Origin: Gordonia amarae NBRC 15530
Lineage (GTDB): Bacteria; Actinomycetota; Actinomycetes; Mycobacteriales; Mycobacteriaceae
DNA: 64,000 nt
Direction: 5' to 3'
NCBI RefSeq assembly: GCF_000241345.1
Contig: NZ_BAED01000006.1
Location: 1-64,000 of the forward strand
Shown in pieces: positions 45,177 through 53,453 of the stretch. The stretch's first letter is position 1. Every line of letters starts with the position of its first letter. The translations under genes and the position numbers were made by a program. The notes below the pieces were generated by a model. The model had not been told where the DNA came from. It did not search any database and worked only from the letters and a program-made list of their open reading frames with translations.

Positions 45177-45230
45177 CTAAGGACGACAGGATGCGCTGGC
45201 TACGCGCTTGAGATCAATGTGGCGACGCAT
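45177..45230 (-). CDS. Cysteine-responsive leader peptide
   Basis: I read this 17-residue ORF by hand: MRRHIDLKRVASASCRP, ATG at 45230 and TAG at 45177-45179. It matches the actinobacterial leader peptide form M-x-RH-(I/V)-DL-x-RV-x-SA-x-CR found upstream of sulfur and cysteine genes. The single Cys codon three codons before the stop is where ribosome stalling under cysteine shortage would occur. It lies 168 bp before the sirA ATG on the same strand, so it probably controls the whole reduction operon by attenuation. The match to the form is direct; the mechanism is inferred from the class. Confidence 0.8.
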   Translation of the reverse strand: MRRHIDLKRVASASCRP

Positions 45231-45392
45231 GGTCAGCCACACCCCGGGGGAAGTCACGCCCTCCATGGTGCCACGCGAGGCCCCGCTGCGTCTACTTGGG
45301 CTTATTTTTCCTCACGATGATGCAAAAGGCAGATCGGGGCGGGCGAGGCGCGGGATTGGGGATAGTCGCAGGACTCGGCGCATGATGGGCGG

Positions 45393-46631
45393 GTGAGTTC
45401 TGCCATCGACAAGGCCACCGTCGACAAGGCCACCGTCGACAAGATCACGGTACCCGTGGTGCCCGAGGTCGCCGCGGCGTGCGGGTCGGCCGATGCGTCG
45501 ACGGGTTTCGGGCTCTATCTCCACGTCCCGTTCTGCGCCTCGCGCTGCGGCTACTGCGATTTCAACACCTACACCGCGGGCGAGCTCGGATCGTCGGCCT
45601 CCCCGGCGTCGTGGCACGAGGCGGTGGCGTGCGAGCTCGACATCGCGGCCGCGACGCTGCGCCCGGCCCGGCCGGTGTCGACCATCTTCGTCGGCGGCGG
45701 CACCCCCTCGCTGCTCGGGGCGTCCGGGCTGGCCCGGTTGCTCGGCGACGTCCGGAACTCCTTCGAGCTGGCCCCCGGCGCGGAGGTCACCACCGAGTCC
45801 AATCCGGAGTCGACGTCGCCGGAGTTCTTCGCCGGCCTGCGCGAGGCCGGCTACACGCGGATCTCGCTCGGTATGCAGTCCGCCGCTCAGCATGTGCTGG
45901 CCGTCCTGGACCGCACACACACGCCCGGCCGGGCTGTCGCCGCCGCCCGCGAGGCGCGCGCCGCCGGTTTCGGCCACGTCAACCTCGACCTCATCTACGG
46001 CACCCCCGGCGAATCCGACGACGACCTGCGTGCGAGCCTGGACGCGGTCTTGTCCGCCCGAGTCGACCACGTCTCCGCCTACGCGCTCATCGTCGAAGAC
46101 GGGACCGCGCTGGCGCGCAGGGTGCGTCGCGGCGAACTGCCGGCCCCCGACGACGACGTGCTCGCCGGTCGCTATCAGCTCATCGACTCCCGGTTGGCCG
46201 CTGCCGGGCTGCGCTGGTACGAGGTGTCGAACTGGGCGTCGGCTCCGGAGTCGGTGTGCCGGCACAACATCGCCTACTGGGACAGCGCCGACTGGTGGGG
46301 GATCGGGCCGGGCGCCCACTCGCATGTGAACGGGGTGCGCTGGTGGAACCACAAGCATCCCTCGCGCTATGCGAGCACGCTCGCCGACGGCGTCCTGCCC
46401 GTCGCCGACAGTGAGACGCTCACCGCCGATGACCGGCACACCGAGCGGGTGATGCTGAAGATCCGTTGCAGCACAGGACTTCCTATCAATGAGTTGACGG
46501 ACGTCGAGCACTCGCGAGCACAGGATTTCGTGCGCGAGGGCCTGCTGGAGGCCGCACCCGGCCGGCTCGTGCTCACCGACCGCGGACGACTGCTCGCCGA
46601 CGGCATTGTCCGCGACATCCTCACCGCGTAA
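45393..46631 (+). CDS. hemW: Radical SAM heme chaperone HemW
   Basis: A 412-residue HemN-like radical SAM protein. The cluster motif CASRCGYCDFNTY (CxxxCxxC) follows GFGLYLHVPF near residue 45, and GGGTPSLLG and SLGMQSAAQHVLAVLDRTHT are also typical. HemW members lack oxygen-independent coproporphyrinogen oxidase activity and instead carry heme. Here the motif is CxxxCxxC without a fourth near Cys, consistent with HemW. The N-terminus has a 15-bp triplicated codon block (DKATV-DKATV-DKITV). GTG 45393. Orthologue of Rv2388c. Confidence 0.92.
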   Translation: MSSAIDKATVDKATVDKITVPVVPEVAAACGSADASTGFGLYLHVPFCASRCGYCDFNTYTAGELGSSASPASWHEAVACELDIAAATLRPARPVSTIFVGGGTPSLLGASGLARLLGDVRNSFELAPGAEVTTESNPESTSPEFFAGLREAGYTRISLGMQSAAQHVLAVLDRTHTPGRAVAAAREARAAGFGHVNLDLIYGTPGESDDDLRASLDAVLSARVDHVSAYALIVEDGTALARRVRRGELPAPDDDVLAGRYQLIDSRLAAAGLRWYEVSNWASAPESVCRHNIAYWDSADWWGIGPGAHSHVNGVRWWNHKHPSRYASTLADGVLPVADSETLTADDRHTERVMLKIRCSTGLPINELTDVEHSRAQDFVREGLLEAAPGRLVLTDRGRLLADGIVRDILTA

Positions 46632-46688
46632 CCGGGTCCACCGAATGGTCGTTGCGACACGCCCCGGTGAGGTGTTTCACAGCCGCTA

Positions 46689-46717
46689 TTGAACTTGAAG
46701 GTGGATTCAACTACGGT
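46689..46717 (+). promoter_or_regulatory. Promoter with embedded 11-bp operator candidate
   Basis: -35 TTGAAC (46689-46694), 17-bp spacer, -10 TACGGT (46712-46717), and ATG only 6 bases later, so probably leaderless. The 11-mer TTGAACTTGAA (46689-46699) covers the -35 box and reappears inverted at 53401-53411. TTGAA-N6-TTCAA also forms a palindrome here. Confidence 0.5.
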
Positions 46718-46723
46718 TGCGTC

Positions 46724-47533
46724 ATGCAGGTTGACGGCAAAGTAGCTGTGATCACAGGAGCAGGTGGCGGAATCGGGGCGGGTCTGGCCAGGGCGCTGGT
46801 GGCAGGCGGCGCCAAAGTGGTCCTCACCGATATCGACAAGGATGCGGTCGCCGGGGTCGCGGCGAGTCTGCCGTCGGATACCGTGGCCTTCGCCTCCGGC
46901 GACGCGGGCTCGGACGACCACATCGAGGAGGTGGTCACGCTCGCCGAGAGCACCTTCGGGCCGGTCGACTACTACTTCGCCAACGCGGGCATCGGGGGCG
47001 GCCCCGGACTGCAGGCCACCGACGAGCAGTGGGACGCCGCGCTCAACGTCAACATCCTGGCGCATGTGCGCGCCGCCCGCCGCCTCGTACCGGGGTGGGT
47101 CGAACGCGGCGGTGGCTACTTTGTCAGCACCGCGTCGGCGGCGGGTCTGCTCACCCAGCTCGGGTCCGCCACCTACTCGGTCACCAAGCACGCCGCCGTC
47201 GGCTTCGCCGAATGGCTCAGCGCCACCTACGGCACGCGCGGAGTCAAGGTGAGCTGCCTGTGCCCGATGGGTGTCGACACCAACCTGCTGCGGCCCAAGG
47301 AGCAGGCGCCCGCTGGTTCCGACGAGGCGCTGATGCAGCGCGCGGTCACCAGCGCCGGCCGGGTGCTCACCACCGACGAGGTGGCCACCGCGGTCCTCGA
47401 CGCGATCGCTGACGAACGCTTCCTGATCCTGCCGCACGCGGAGGTGCTGGATATGTACCGGCACAAGGGATCCGACTATGACCGCTGGTTGCGCGGCATG
47501 CAGCGCTACCAGAACACACTGATGGACAACTGA
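46724..47533 (+). CDS. Short-chain dehydrogenase/reductase
   Basis: A 269-residue SDR. Cofactor loop [17 protein letters not shown] (TGxxxGxG) near residue 8, NAGIGGGPG near 85, catalytic Ser in [10 protein letters not shown] and YxxxK in [15 protein letters not shown]. Asp in LTDIDKD after beta-2 favours NAD. The next two genes are an acyl-CoA dehydrogenase and a phosphotransferase, so it probably oxidises a hydroxylated lipid or acyl intermediate (inference). Confidence 0.9.
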   Translation: MQVDGKVAVITGAGGGIGAGLARALVAGGAKVVLTDIDKDAVAGVAASLPSDTVAFASGDAGSDDHIEEVVTLAESTFGPVDYYFANAGIGGGPGLQATDEQWDAALNVNILAHVRAARRLVPGWVERGGGYFVSTASAAGLLTQLGSATYSVTKHAAVGFAEWLSATYGTRGVKVSCLCPMGVDTNLLRPKEQAPAGSDEALMQRAVTSAGRVLTTDEVATAVLDAIADERFLILPHAEVLDMYRHKGSDYDRWLRGMQRYQNTLMDN

Positions 47534-47561
47534 ACACCACTTGAGGAGATCGGGAGACGAC

Positions 47562-48836
47562 GTGAACACACTTTTCGAACCGTCCGAACGGGCCGAGGAT
47601 TACCGGCAGCGGCTGCTCGCATTCATGGACGAGAACATCTACCCCAATGAGTCCGTCTATGAGGAGCAGATGCGTGAGCTGGCCGCGCAGGGCAGCCCGC
47701 ACGCCACCCCGCAGATCCTGCTCGACCTCAAGAAGAAGGCCAAGGCCGCGGAACTGTGGAATATGTTCCACCCCCACGCCGAATGGGGTCCCGGCCTGAC
47801 CAACCTCGAGTACGCGCACCTGGCCGAGATCACCGGCCGCGTGCCGTGGTCGCCGGAGGTGTTCAACTGCAACGCCCCCGATACCGGCAACATGGAGGTC
47901 TTCACCCTCTTCGGCACCGACGAGCACAAGGAGAAGTACCTCAAGCCGCTGCTCGACGGTGAGATCGCCTCGGCCTTCGCGATGACCGAGCCGGCCGTCG
48001 CCAGCTCGGACGCCACCAACGTCGAGCTGCGGATGGAACGCGACGGCGACGAGTACGTGCTCAACGGCCGTAAGTGGTTCGCCTCCAACGCGGTTCGCCC
48101 GGACTGCAAGGTGCTCATCGTGATGGGCAAGACCGACCCGACTGCGCCCACCCACCGCCAGCAGTCGATGATGGTGGTGCCCACCGACGCCCCCGGTCTG
48201 ACGATCCTGCGCAACCTCAACGTCTTCGGCTACGTCGACCGCGAAAGTCACGGCGAGCTGATCTTCGACAACGTGCGCGTGCCGCTGACGGACGTGCTCA
48301 AGGGCGAGGGCGAAGGTTTCGCGATCGCGCAGGCACGGCTCGGACCGGGCCGCATCCATCACTGCATGCGCGCCATCGGCATGGCCGAACGCGCGCTAGA
48401 CCTGATGTGCGCGCGCGCCGTCTCGCGGACCACCTTCGGTGCCCCGCTCGCCGACCGCGCCAACATCCAGGACTGGATCGCCGAGGCGCGCATCGATATC
48501 GAGATGGTGCGGCTGCTGACCCTCAAGGCCGCCCACATGATGGACACCGTGGGCAACAAGCAGGCCGCCACCGAGATCGCCGCGATCAAGGTCGCAGCCC
48601 CGAATGTGGCCCTCAAGATCGTCGACCGGGCCATCCAGGTGTTCGGCGGCATGGGCGTGACCGACGACGTGCCGCTGGCCGCGTTCTACGCGCACCTGCG
48701 CACCCTGCGGCTGGCCGACGGACCCGACGAGGTGCACAAGCGCGCCATCGCGCGGCGCGAACTGCGTCCGTACGTCAAGGCGCAGGCCGAAACGGTGCCG
48801 GGTGTGTCCGACGACGTCTTGTCGGCGCGCTACTGA
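47562..48836 (+). CDS. Acyl-CoA dehydrogenase
   Basis: A 424-residue flavoenzyme. [20 protein letters not shown] is the FAD-binding first signature, [20 protein letters not shown] and [20 protein letters not shown] the C-terminal ones. The arrangement ACAD plus aminoglycoside-phosphotransferase-like gene mirrors the fused human ACAD10/ACAD11, whose work on 4-hydroxy acyl-CoAs is established. By analogy this pair may process hydroxy fatty acids. GTG 47562 preceded by GAGGAGATCGGGAGA. Confidence 0.92.
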   Translation: MNTLFEPSERAEDYRQRLLAFMDENIYPNESVYEEQMRELAAQGSPHATPQILLDLKKKAKAAELWNMFHPHAEWGPGLTNLEYAHLAEITGRVPWSPEVFNCNAPDTGNMEVFTLFGTDEHKEKYLKPLLDGEIASAFAMTEPAVASSDATNVELRMERDGDEYVLNGRKWFASNAVRPDCKVLIVMGKTDPTAPTHRQQSMMVVPTDAPGLTILRNLNVFGYVDRESHGELIFDNVRVPLTDVLKGEGEGFAIAQARLGPGRIHHCMRAIGMAERALDLMCARAVSRTTFGAPLADRANIQDWIAEARIDIEMVRLLTLKAAHMMDTVGNKQAATEIAAIKVAAPNVALKIVDRAIQVFGGMGVTDDVPLAAFYAHLRTLRLADGPDEVHKRAIARRELRPYVKAQAETVPGVSDDVLSARY

Positions 48837-48887
48837 GCAGGCACCGTAGGGGACACAGGTGGGAAGTGATCATGATGGGGAGACGCG

Positions 48888-49934
48888 GTGAGCGATAGTT
48901 CGGCAGGATTGGCCACGATTCCGGAACTGGATCCGGCGGAGTTCGGGAAATGGTCGCGCGGCAACGCGATCGACATTCCCGACGATGTGACGGTGACCCG
49001 GGTGGGTATCGGGCAATCCAACCTCACCTATCTGCTCGCCGCGGGGGACTCACGGTGGGTGCTGCGGCGCCCGCCCGTGGGCAACCTCCTCGCGTCGGCA
49101 CACGACGTGGTGCGCGAGGCGAGGATCCTGTCGGCGCTCGCGGATACGCCGGTGCCCGTGCCCCACGTCCACGGGGTGTGCACCGACACTGCGGTGAGTC
49201 CCGCCCCGCTGGTGGTGATGGAATACGTCGAGGCCACCGTCCTGGACGGTCTGCCGGTGGCCGAGGCGCTGAGTGTGGAGCAGCGGCGTTCCATCGGCAA
49301 GTCGATGGTCGACACCTTGGCCAAGATCCACGAGGTGGACCTCGACGCCGTCGGGCTGTCCGACCTGGCCAGCCACAAGCCGTACGCGGAGCGTCAGATC
49401 AAACGGTGGAGTTCGCAATGGGAGAAGTCCAAGACGCGTGACATCCCGGCCGTCGATGACCTGACGCGGCGGTTCCTGGCGAACGCACCGGCGCAGACCG
49501 AGGTGCGCCTCGTGCACGGTGACTTCCACATCCGCAACATCATGGTCGACCCGGCCGCCGCGCGGGTGAAGGCGGTGCTCGACTGGGAACTGTCGACGCT
49601 CGGTGACCCGCTCGCCGATATCGGCAGCACCCTGGCCTACTGGCCCTCGCGGGGTGGGCCGCAGCTCAGCGCGGCGCCGGTCGAACTGCTCGACGGCTTC
49701 CCCGACCACGCGACGCTGGCCGCCGACTACGTCGAACGCACCGGCCGCGACCCGAAGGCGCTCAAGTACTGGCAGGCGCTCGGGCTGTGGAAGGTGGCGA
49801 TCATCGCCCAGGGCATCCTCAAGCGGGTGCAGGACAACGCGTCGAACCGGGCCGCCGGCGGCGTGCCCACCAACACCGTCGTCGACTCGATGCTTGAAGC
49901 AGCACTCGATGTTGCCGACGCTGCCGGAATCTGA
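48888..49934 (+). CDS. Phosphotransferase family (APH-like, ACAD10/11 N-domain type)
   Basis: A 348-residue kinase-fold protein. Nucleotide loop GIGQSNLTYLLAAGDSRWVL, catalytic VHGDFHIRNIMVD (HGDxxxxN) near residue 206 and metal-binding DWELSTLGDPLADIG near 227. Together with the acyl-CoA dehydrogenase upstream it resembles the two halves of ACAD11, in which the kinase phosphorylates a 4-hydroxyacyl-CoA. Not expected to be an antibiotic resistance gene. GTG 48888. Confidence 0.88.
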   Translation: MSDSSAGLATIPELDPAEFGKWSRGNAIDIPDDVTVTRVGIGQSNLTYLLAAGDSRWVLRRPPVGNLLASAHDVVREARILSALADTPVPVPHVHGVCTDTAVSPAPLVVMEYVEATVLDGLPVAEALSVEQRRSIGKSMVDTLAKIHEVDLDAVGLSDLASHKPYAERQIKRWSSQWEKSKTRDIPAVDDLTRRFLANAPAQTEVRLVHGDFHIRNIMVDPAAARVKAVLDWELSTLGDPLADIGSTLAYWPSRGGPQLSAAPVELLDGFPDHATLAADYVERTGRDPKALKYWQALGLWKVAIIAQGILKRVQDNASNRAAGGVPTNTVVDSMLEAALDVADAAGI

Positions 49935-49962
49935 GCGTTTCTCATAACGGGCGGGGACTGAG

Positions 49963-50658
49963 ATGATGTCCGATATGACAACGCAGAGCGCGCCGGAACC
50001 GACGCGGCCTTTGCCGTCGCTGGCAGGGCAGTCGGTGGACAAGCCCAAACAGCCCGTGACCGCGCGCGGCGAGCGAACCAGGAATGCCCTGGTCGCCGCC
50101 GCGCGCCGCGTTTTCGAGCGGGACGGGTTCCAGGAATCGCGGCTCACCGACATCACTGCCGAGGCCAACTGTTCCACCGGAACGTTCTACACGTACTTCC
50201 AGAGCAAGGAAGAGATCCTCGACGCCGTGTTCAGCGAGGCGCACGAGGACATGTTGCACCCCGGCTATCCGCACCTCGATGACGACGCCGACCCGATCGC
50301 GGTGCTGGAGGCGTCCAACCGCGCGTACTTCGAGGCGTACCGCCGCAACGCCAGGCTGCGGCTTGTCCTGGAACAGGTCACCGCCAACAGCCCGGAGTTC
50401 CGCAAGCAGCGCCTGATGCGCGGCAGTGCGTTCTCCGAGCGCAATGCCCGTCAGATAGCCCGCCTGCAGGAGCGTGGTCTCGCCGATCCCGACATCGATG
50501 CCAAGTCGGCGGCCGAGGCGTTGTCGGGCATGGTCTCGCGGATGGCCTATCAGGCGTTCGCGCTCGGTTCGGGAGCCGACATCGATCAGTTGGTGGCCAC
50601 GGCGACGCGACTGTGGGCCAACGCCATCGGTATGCGCCGGCCGGATGGGGCCGGCTGA
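49963..50658 (+). CDS. TetR family transcriptional regulator
   Basis: A 231-residue regulator. Helix-turn-helix region RTRNALVAAARRVFERDGFQ, then ITAEANCSTGTFYTYFQSKE near residues 60-82. N-terminal 35 residues are disordered. Last gene of the SDR-ACAD-phosphotransferase operon, so likely controls this lipid catabolic island. The shared 11-mer at 46689 and 53401 is a candidate operator. Tandem ATGs at 49963 and 49966 make the start uncertain by one residue. Confidence 0.88.
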   Translation: MMSDMTTQSAPEPTRPLPSLAGQSVDKPKQPVTARGERTRNALVAAARRVFERDGFQESRLTDITAEANCSTGTFYTYFQSKEEILDAVFSEAHEDMLHPGYPHLDDDADPIAVLEASNRAYFEAYRRNARLRLVLEQVTANSPEFRKQRLMRGSAFSERNARQIARLQERGLADPDIDAKSAAEALSGMVSRMAYQAFALGSGADIDQLVATATRLWANAIGMRRPDGAG

Positions 50659-50659
50659 C

Positions 50660-50748
50660 GGGTCTCGTGCTGGTTGCGTCAGGCGGCGAATGGTCGCCGG
50701 ACCCTTCGAGACCCTCGCTCCTTCGTCGTTTCGGTCTCAGGGATCAAG
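50660..50748 (+). repeat. Dispersed repeat family B, copy 2
   Basis: Close match to 33660-33750, including CCGGACCCTTCGAGACCCTC, GCTCCTTCGTCG and TCAGGGATCAAG. It again begins immediately after a stop codon. The right end is shared with the hairpin at 50732-50769. Confidence 0.65.
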
Positions 50749-50769
50749 CTGTCTTGATCCCTGAGACCG
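50732..50769. terminator. Bidirectional hairpin between tetR and acyl-CoA synthetase gene
   Basis: A perfect 17-bp inverted repeat (50732-50748 and 50753-50769) with a CTGT loop, between convergent genes. The left arm is the 3' end of repeat family B. Confidence 0.75.
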
Positions 50770-50773
50770 GAGG

Positions 50774-52282
50774 TCAGGTGGCGGAGGTGAGGGCGTCGAT
50801 GTCGATGGCGCGCTTGAGGATCTTGCCTGTCGAACCCTTGGGGAGGGCGTCGACGAACACGATGATGCGCGGGACCTTGTAGGCGCTGAGCCGTTCCTTA
50901 CACCAGGCGCGCAAGGTATCCCTGTCACCGGTGGCGCCGGGGCGCAGGGCGACGGCTGCGGCGATCTCCTCACCGTAGTGATCGTCGGGCACACCGATGA
51001 CCGCGACCTCGACGATGTCGGGGTGGGTGTACAGGACCTCCTCGACCTCCTTGGGGTACACGTTGTACCCGCCGCGGATGATCAGGTCCTTCTTGCGGTC
51101 GACGATCCGGATATTGCCGTCGGGGTCGGTGGATCCGAGGTCTCCGGTGGCGAGCCAGCCGTCCTGGAGCGTCGACGCGGTGGCGTCGGGCCGGTTCCAG
51201 TAGCCCTTCATCACCGACGGCCCGAGGATGAACACCTCACCGACGGCCTCGGCGGGCAGCACGTTGCCGTCGGGGTCGCGGATCTCGACGGTGTAGCCGG
51301 GCAGCGGTTTGCCGATGGTGCCGACCTTGGGGCCCTCGTTCAGGTCGCTGAACGTGGTGGCTCCGGCGGTCTCGGTGAGCCCGTACCCTTCGAGGATCGT
51401 GCACCCGAACCGCTCGGAGAACTCACGCAGCACCTCACCCGGCAGGGACGCGCCACCCGAACAGGCCAGGCGCAGATCCGCGAAATCGCTCGCCTGCCGG
51501 TCACCGGCGGCCTGCAGCATCGCGTTCCACATGGTGGGCACACCGCACGCGATGGTGATGTGCTCGTCGCGCAAGCGGTCCATGAACACGTCGGGGGCGA
51601 ACGGGGACAGCAGCGACAGGGTGCCCTTCCAGGTGAGCGCGTTGTGCATCACCACGGCCTGACCGAAGCAGTGGAACAGCGGCAGCGCGGTGGCCCACCG
51701 CTCACCCGCCTCGAGCGCCAGCGCCGAGTGGAACGAGGTCGGCACCGAGTTCAGGTTGCTGACGGTCAGCGCGGCGCCCTTGGGTTTGCCGGTGGTGCCG
51801 GAGGTGTAGAGGATGACCGCCTCGTCGTCCTCGTCCCGCTCGACGTAGCCCGCGGCCACCGCGTCGGCGGCGGGCGTGTCGGGATCGTTCTCGAACGCGC
51901 CGACCTCGACGAACGGCAGCTCACGGGCCCGCGCGACATGCTCAGCCGCCTCGGCGCTCGCGTGCCACGCGACGATCGTCGTCAGTCCCGAATCGTCGAC
52001 GACGTAGTCGATCTCGGGCACCGTCGACATCACGTTCATGGTGATGACGGTGGCTCCCACGGTGTGCAGCGCGTAATAGGTGACCACGAACTCGGGCACG
52101 GAGGGGGCGATGAACAGGACCCGGTCGCCGGGCTTGACGCCCAGCGCCGAGAACTCGCGGGCGCGGCAGGCGATCCGGTCGCGGAGACCGGAGTAGCTGA
52201 GCGTGCGCTCACCGTCGCGGACGGCGACCAGGTCGGGGCTTTCTTCGGCGTTACGCCACAGTGCGGCAACAGGATTGGCCAC
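50774..52282 (-). CDS. Fatty acyl-CoA synthetase (AMP-forming)
   Basis: A 502-residue adenylate-forming ligase. P-loop-like AVILYTSGTTGKPKGAALTV near residue 157, GYGLTETAGATTF near 299, GDLGSTDPDGNIRIVDRKKD near 380 and the C-terminal catalytic lysine in LPKGSTGKILKRAI. Activates a carboxylic acid for the beta-oxidation genes opposite. Chain-length preference cannot be read. It follows the phosphotriesterase-like gene by 42 bp on the same strand. Confidence 0.93.
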   Translation of the reverse strand: MANPVAALWRNAEESPDLVAVRDGERTLSYSGLRDRIACRAREFSALGVKPGDRVLFIAPSVPEFVVTYYALHTVGATVITMNVMSTVPEIDYVVDDSGLTTIVAWHASAEAAEHVARARELPFVEVGAFENDPDTPAADAVAAGYVERDEDDEAVILYTSGTTGKPKGAALTVSNLNSVPTSFHSALALEAGERWATALPLFHCFGQAVVMHNALTWKGTLSLLSPFAPDVFMDRLRDEHITIACGVPTMWNAMLQAAGDRQASDFADLRLACSGGASLPGEVLREFSERFGCTILEGYGLTETAGATTFSDLNEGPKVGTIGKPLPGYTVEIRDPDGNVLPAEAVGEVFILGPSVMKGYWNRPDATASTLQDGWLATGDLGSTDPDGNIRIVDRKKDLIIRGGYNVYPKEVEEVLYTHPDIVEVAVIGVPDDHYGEEIAAAVALRPGATGDRDTLRAWCKERLSAYKVPRIIVFVDALPKGSTGKILKRAIDIDALTSAT

Positions 52283-52324
52283 GATGACTCCTTGGTGTGT
52301 AGCTGTGTGTGGGGAGCGTACGGC

Positions 52325-53284
52325 TCACTCGAAGTAGCGGCGGGGAACGTCGACGAGCATCGTGGTGATCTGCTCGTCGGTGACGCCGCGTTCGGTCAGC
52401 GCCGGCAGCACGTCCTCGCTGATGTGCCGGAAGTTCCACTTGGGCACGGTCTGGGCCTTGGCCTCGGGGTCGAACCAGTCGATGAAGCAGGACGCGTCGT
52501 GCGCGAGGGCCATGCGGTCGGCGTAGCCGCGCTTGGCGAGTTCGACGATGGTGTTGATGCGGTCCTCGAACGGCAGCAGCACGTCGAGGCCGAAGCGGTC
52601 CATGCCCAGGATGGAACCGGCGTCGGCCACCTTCATCAGGTAGTCGAGGTCGGTGGAGTCGCCGGAGTGTCCGATGACGACCTTGGTGAGGTCGGCACCC
52701 TCCTCGGCGAGGATCTTCTGGGCGACCAGTCCGGACTGGGTGTGCGGATTGGTGTGCACGGTGATCGGGGCGCCGGTCTGCGCGCTGGTCTGGCCGACGG
52801 CGCGCATCACCCGTTCCACGCCCGGGGTCAGGCCCTGCTCCTCGATGGCGCACTTGAGGAAGGCCGCGCGCACGCCGGTGTCGGCGATGCCCTCGGTGAG
52901 GTCGCGGGTGAACAGGGTGACCAGCGGCTCGGGAATGTCGAACAGCAGTCCGGGGCCGCTGTAGTGGAACTGGAACGGGATCTCGTTGTAGGTGTACAGG
53001 CCGGTGGCGACGACGATGTTGAGGTCGGTCTGCGCGGCGATCTGCTGGATGCGCGGGATGTAGCGGCCGAGGCCGATGACGGTGGGATCGAAGATCGTGT
53101 CGATACCCAGGCCCTTGAGCTCGTTGAGGTCACGGACCGCGTCGGCGATCTTCTGCTCCTCGTCCCAGTCGTACTGGTAGTTCTGCCGGTATTCCTCGCC
53201 GAGGACGAAGATGTGCTCGTGGACAAAGGTCTTGCCCATGTCGGCGGAGTCGATGGAACCGGTGACGGTCTGAACTGTGCTCAT
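52325..53284 (-). CDS. Phosphotriesterase-family metal hydrolase
   Basis: A 319-residue TIM-barrel amidohydrolase-like enzyme. Metal ligands are GKTFVHEHIF (HxH), Lys in AAFLKCAIEEQG (likely the carboxylated bridging lysine), ITVHTNPHTQ, VIGHSGDSTD and LAHDASCFIDW. Members in actinobacteria, including Rv0230c, act as lactonases or esterases. With an acyl-CoA synthetase downstream it may open a lactone to the hydroxy acid that is then activated (inference). ATG 53284. Confidence 0.9.
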   Translation of the reverse strand: MSTVQTVTGSIDSADMGKTFVHEHIFVLGEEYRQNYQYDWDEEQKIADAVRDLNELKGLGIDTIFDPTVIGLGRYIPRIQQIAAQTDLNIVVATGLYTYNEIPFQFHYSGPGLLFDIPEPLVTLFTRDLTEGIADTGVRAAFLKCAIEEQGLTPGVERVMRAVGQTSAQTGAPITVHTNPHTQSGLVAQKILAEEGADLTKVVIGHSGDSTDLDYLMKVADAGSILGMDRFGLDVLLPFEDRINTIVELAKRGYADRMALAHDASCFIDWFDPEAKAQTVPKWNFRHISEDVLPALTERGVTDEQITTMLVDVPRRYFE

Positions 53285-53355
53285 TTGTGGAGAACCCTCT
53301 ATCTGGTCGGCGACAGTGCCCCGAAGGTGGGTGCTACGGATGATGATCCGGGCGA

Positions 53356-53379
53356 GTGACATAAGTCACCCACTAGACT
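53356..53379. promoter_or_regulatory. Palindrome and -10 box ahead of the carboxylase gene
   Basis: GTGAC-ATAA-GTCAC at 53356-53369 is a perfect 5-4-5 palindrome. TAGACT at 53374-53379 is a -10 box facing right. Their overlap with the promoter zone suggests a repressor site between the divergent hydrolase and carboxylase genes. Confidence 0.45.
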
Positions 53380-53400
53380 GGAATGTTAGTTGAGGCTGAT

Positions 53401-53411
53401 TTCAAGTTCAA
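53401..53411. promoter_or_regulatory. Second occurrence of the 11-bp operator candidate
   Basis: TTCAAGTTCAA is the exact reverse complement of the 11-mer at 46689-46699. It lies downstream of the expected transcription start and 43 bp before the carboxylase ATG, where a bound repressor could block elongation. Confidence 0.45.
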
Positions 53412-53453
53412 GGGTGGCGGACCGTCACCCAGCGGAGCAGATGAGGAGAACGG

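Noticed and set aside
48888..49934. Aminoglycoside resistance gene
   Set aside because: The HGDxxxxN kinase motif is shared by many small-molecule kinases. Coupling with an acyl-CoA dehydrogenase points to the ACAD10/11-type role.
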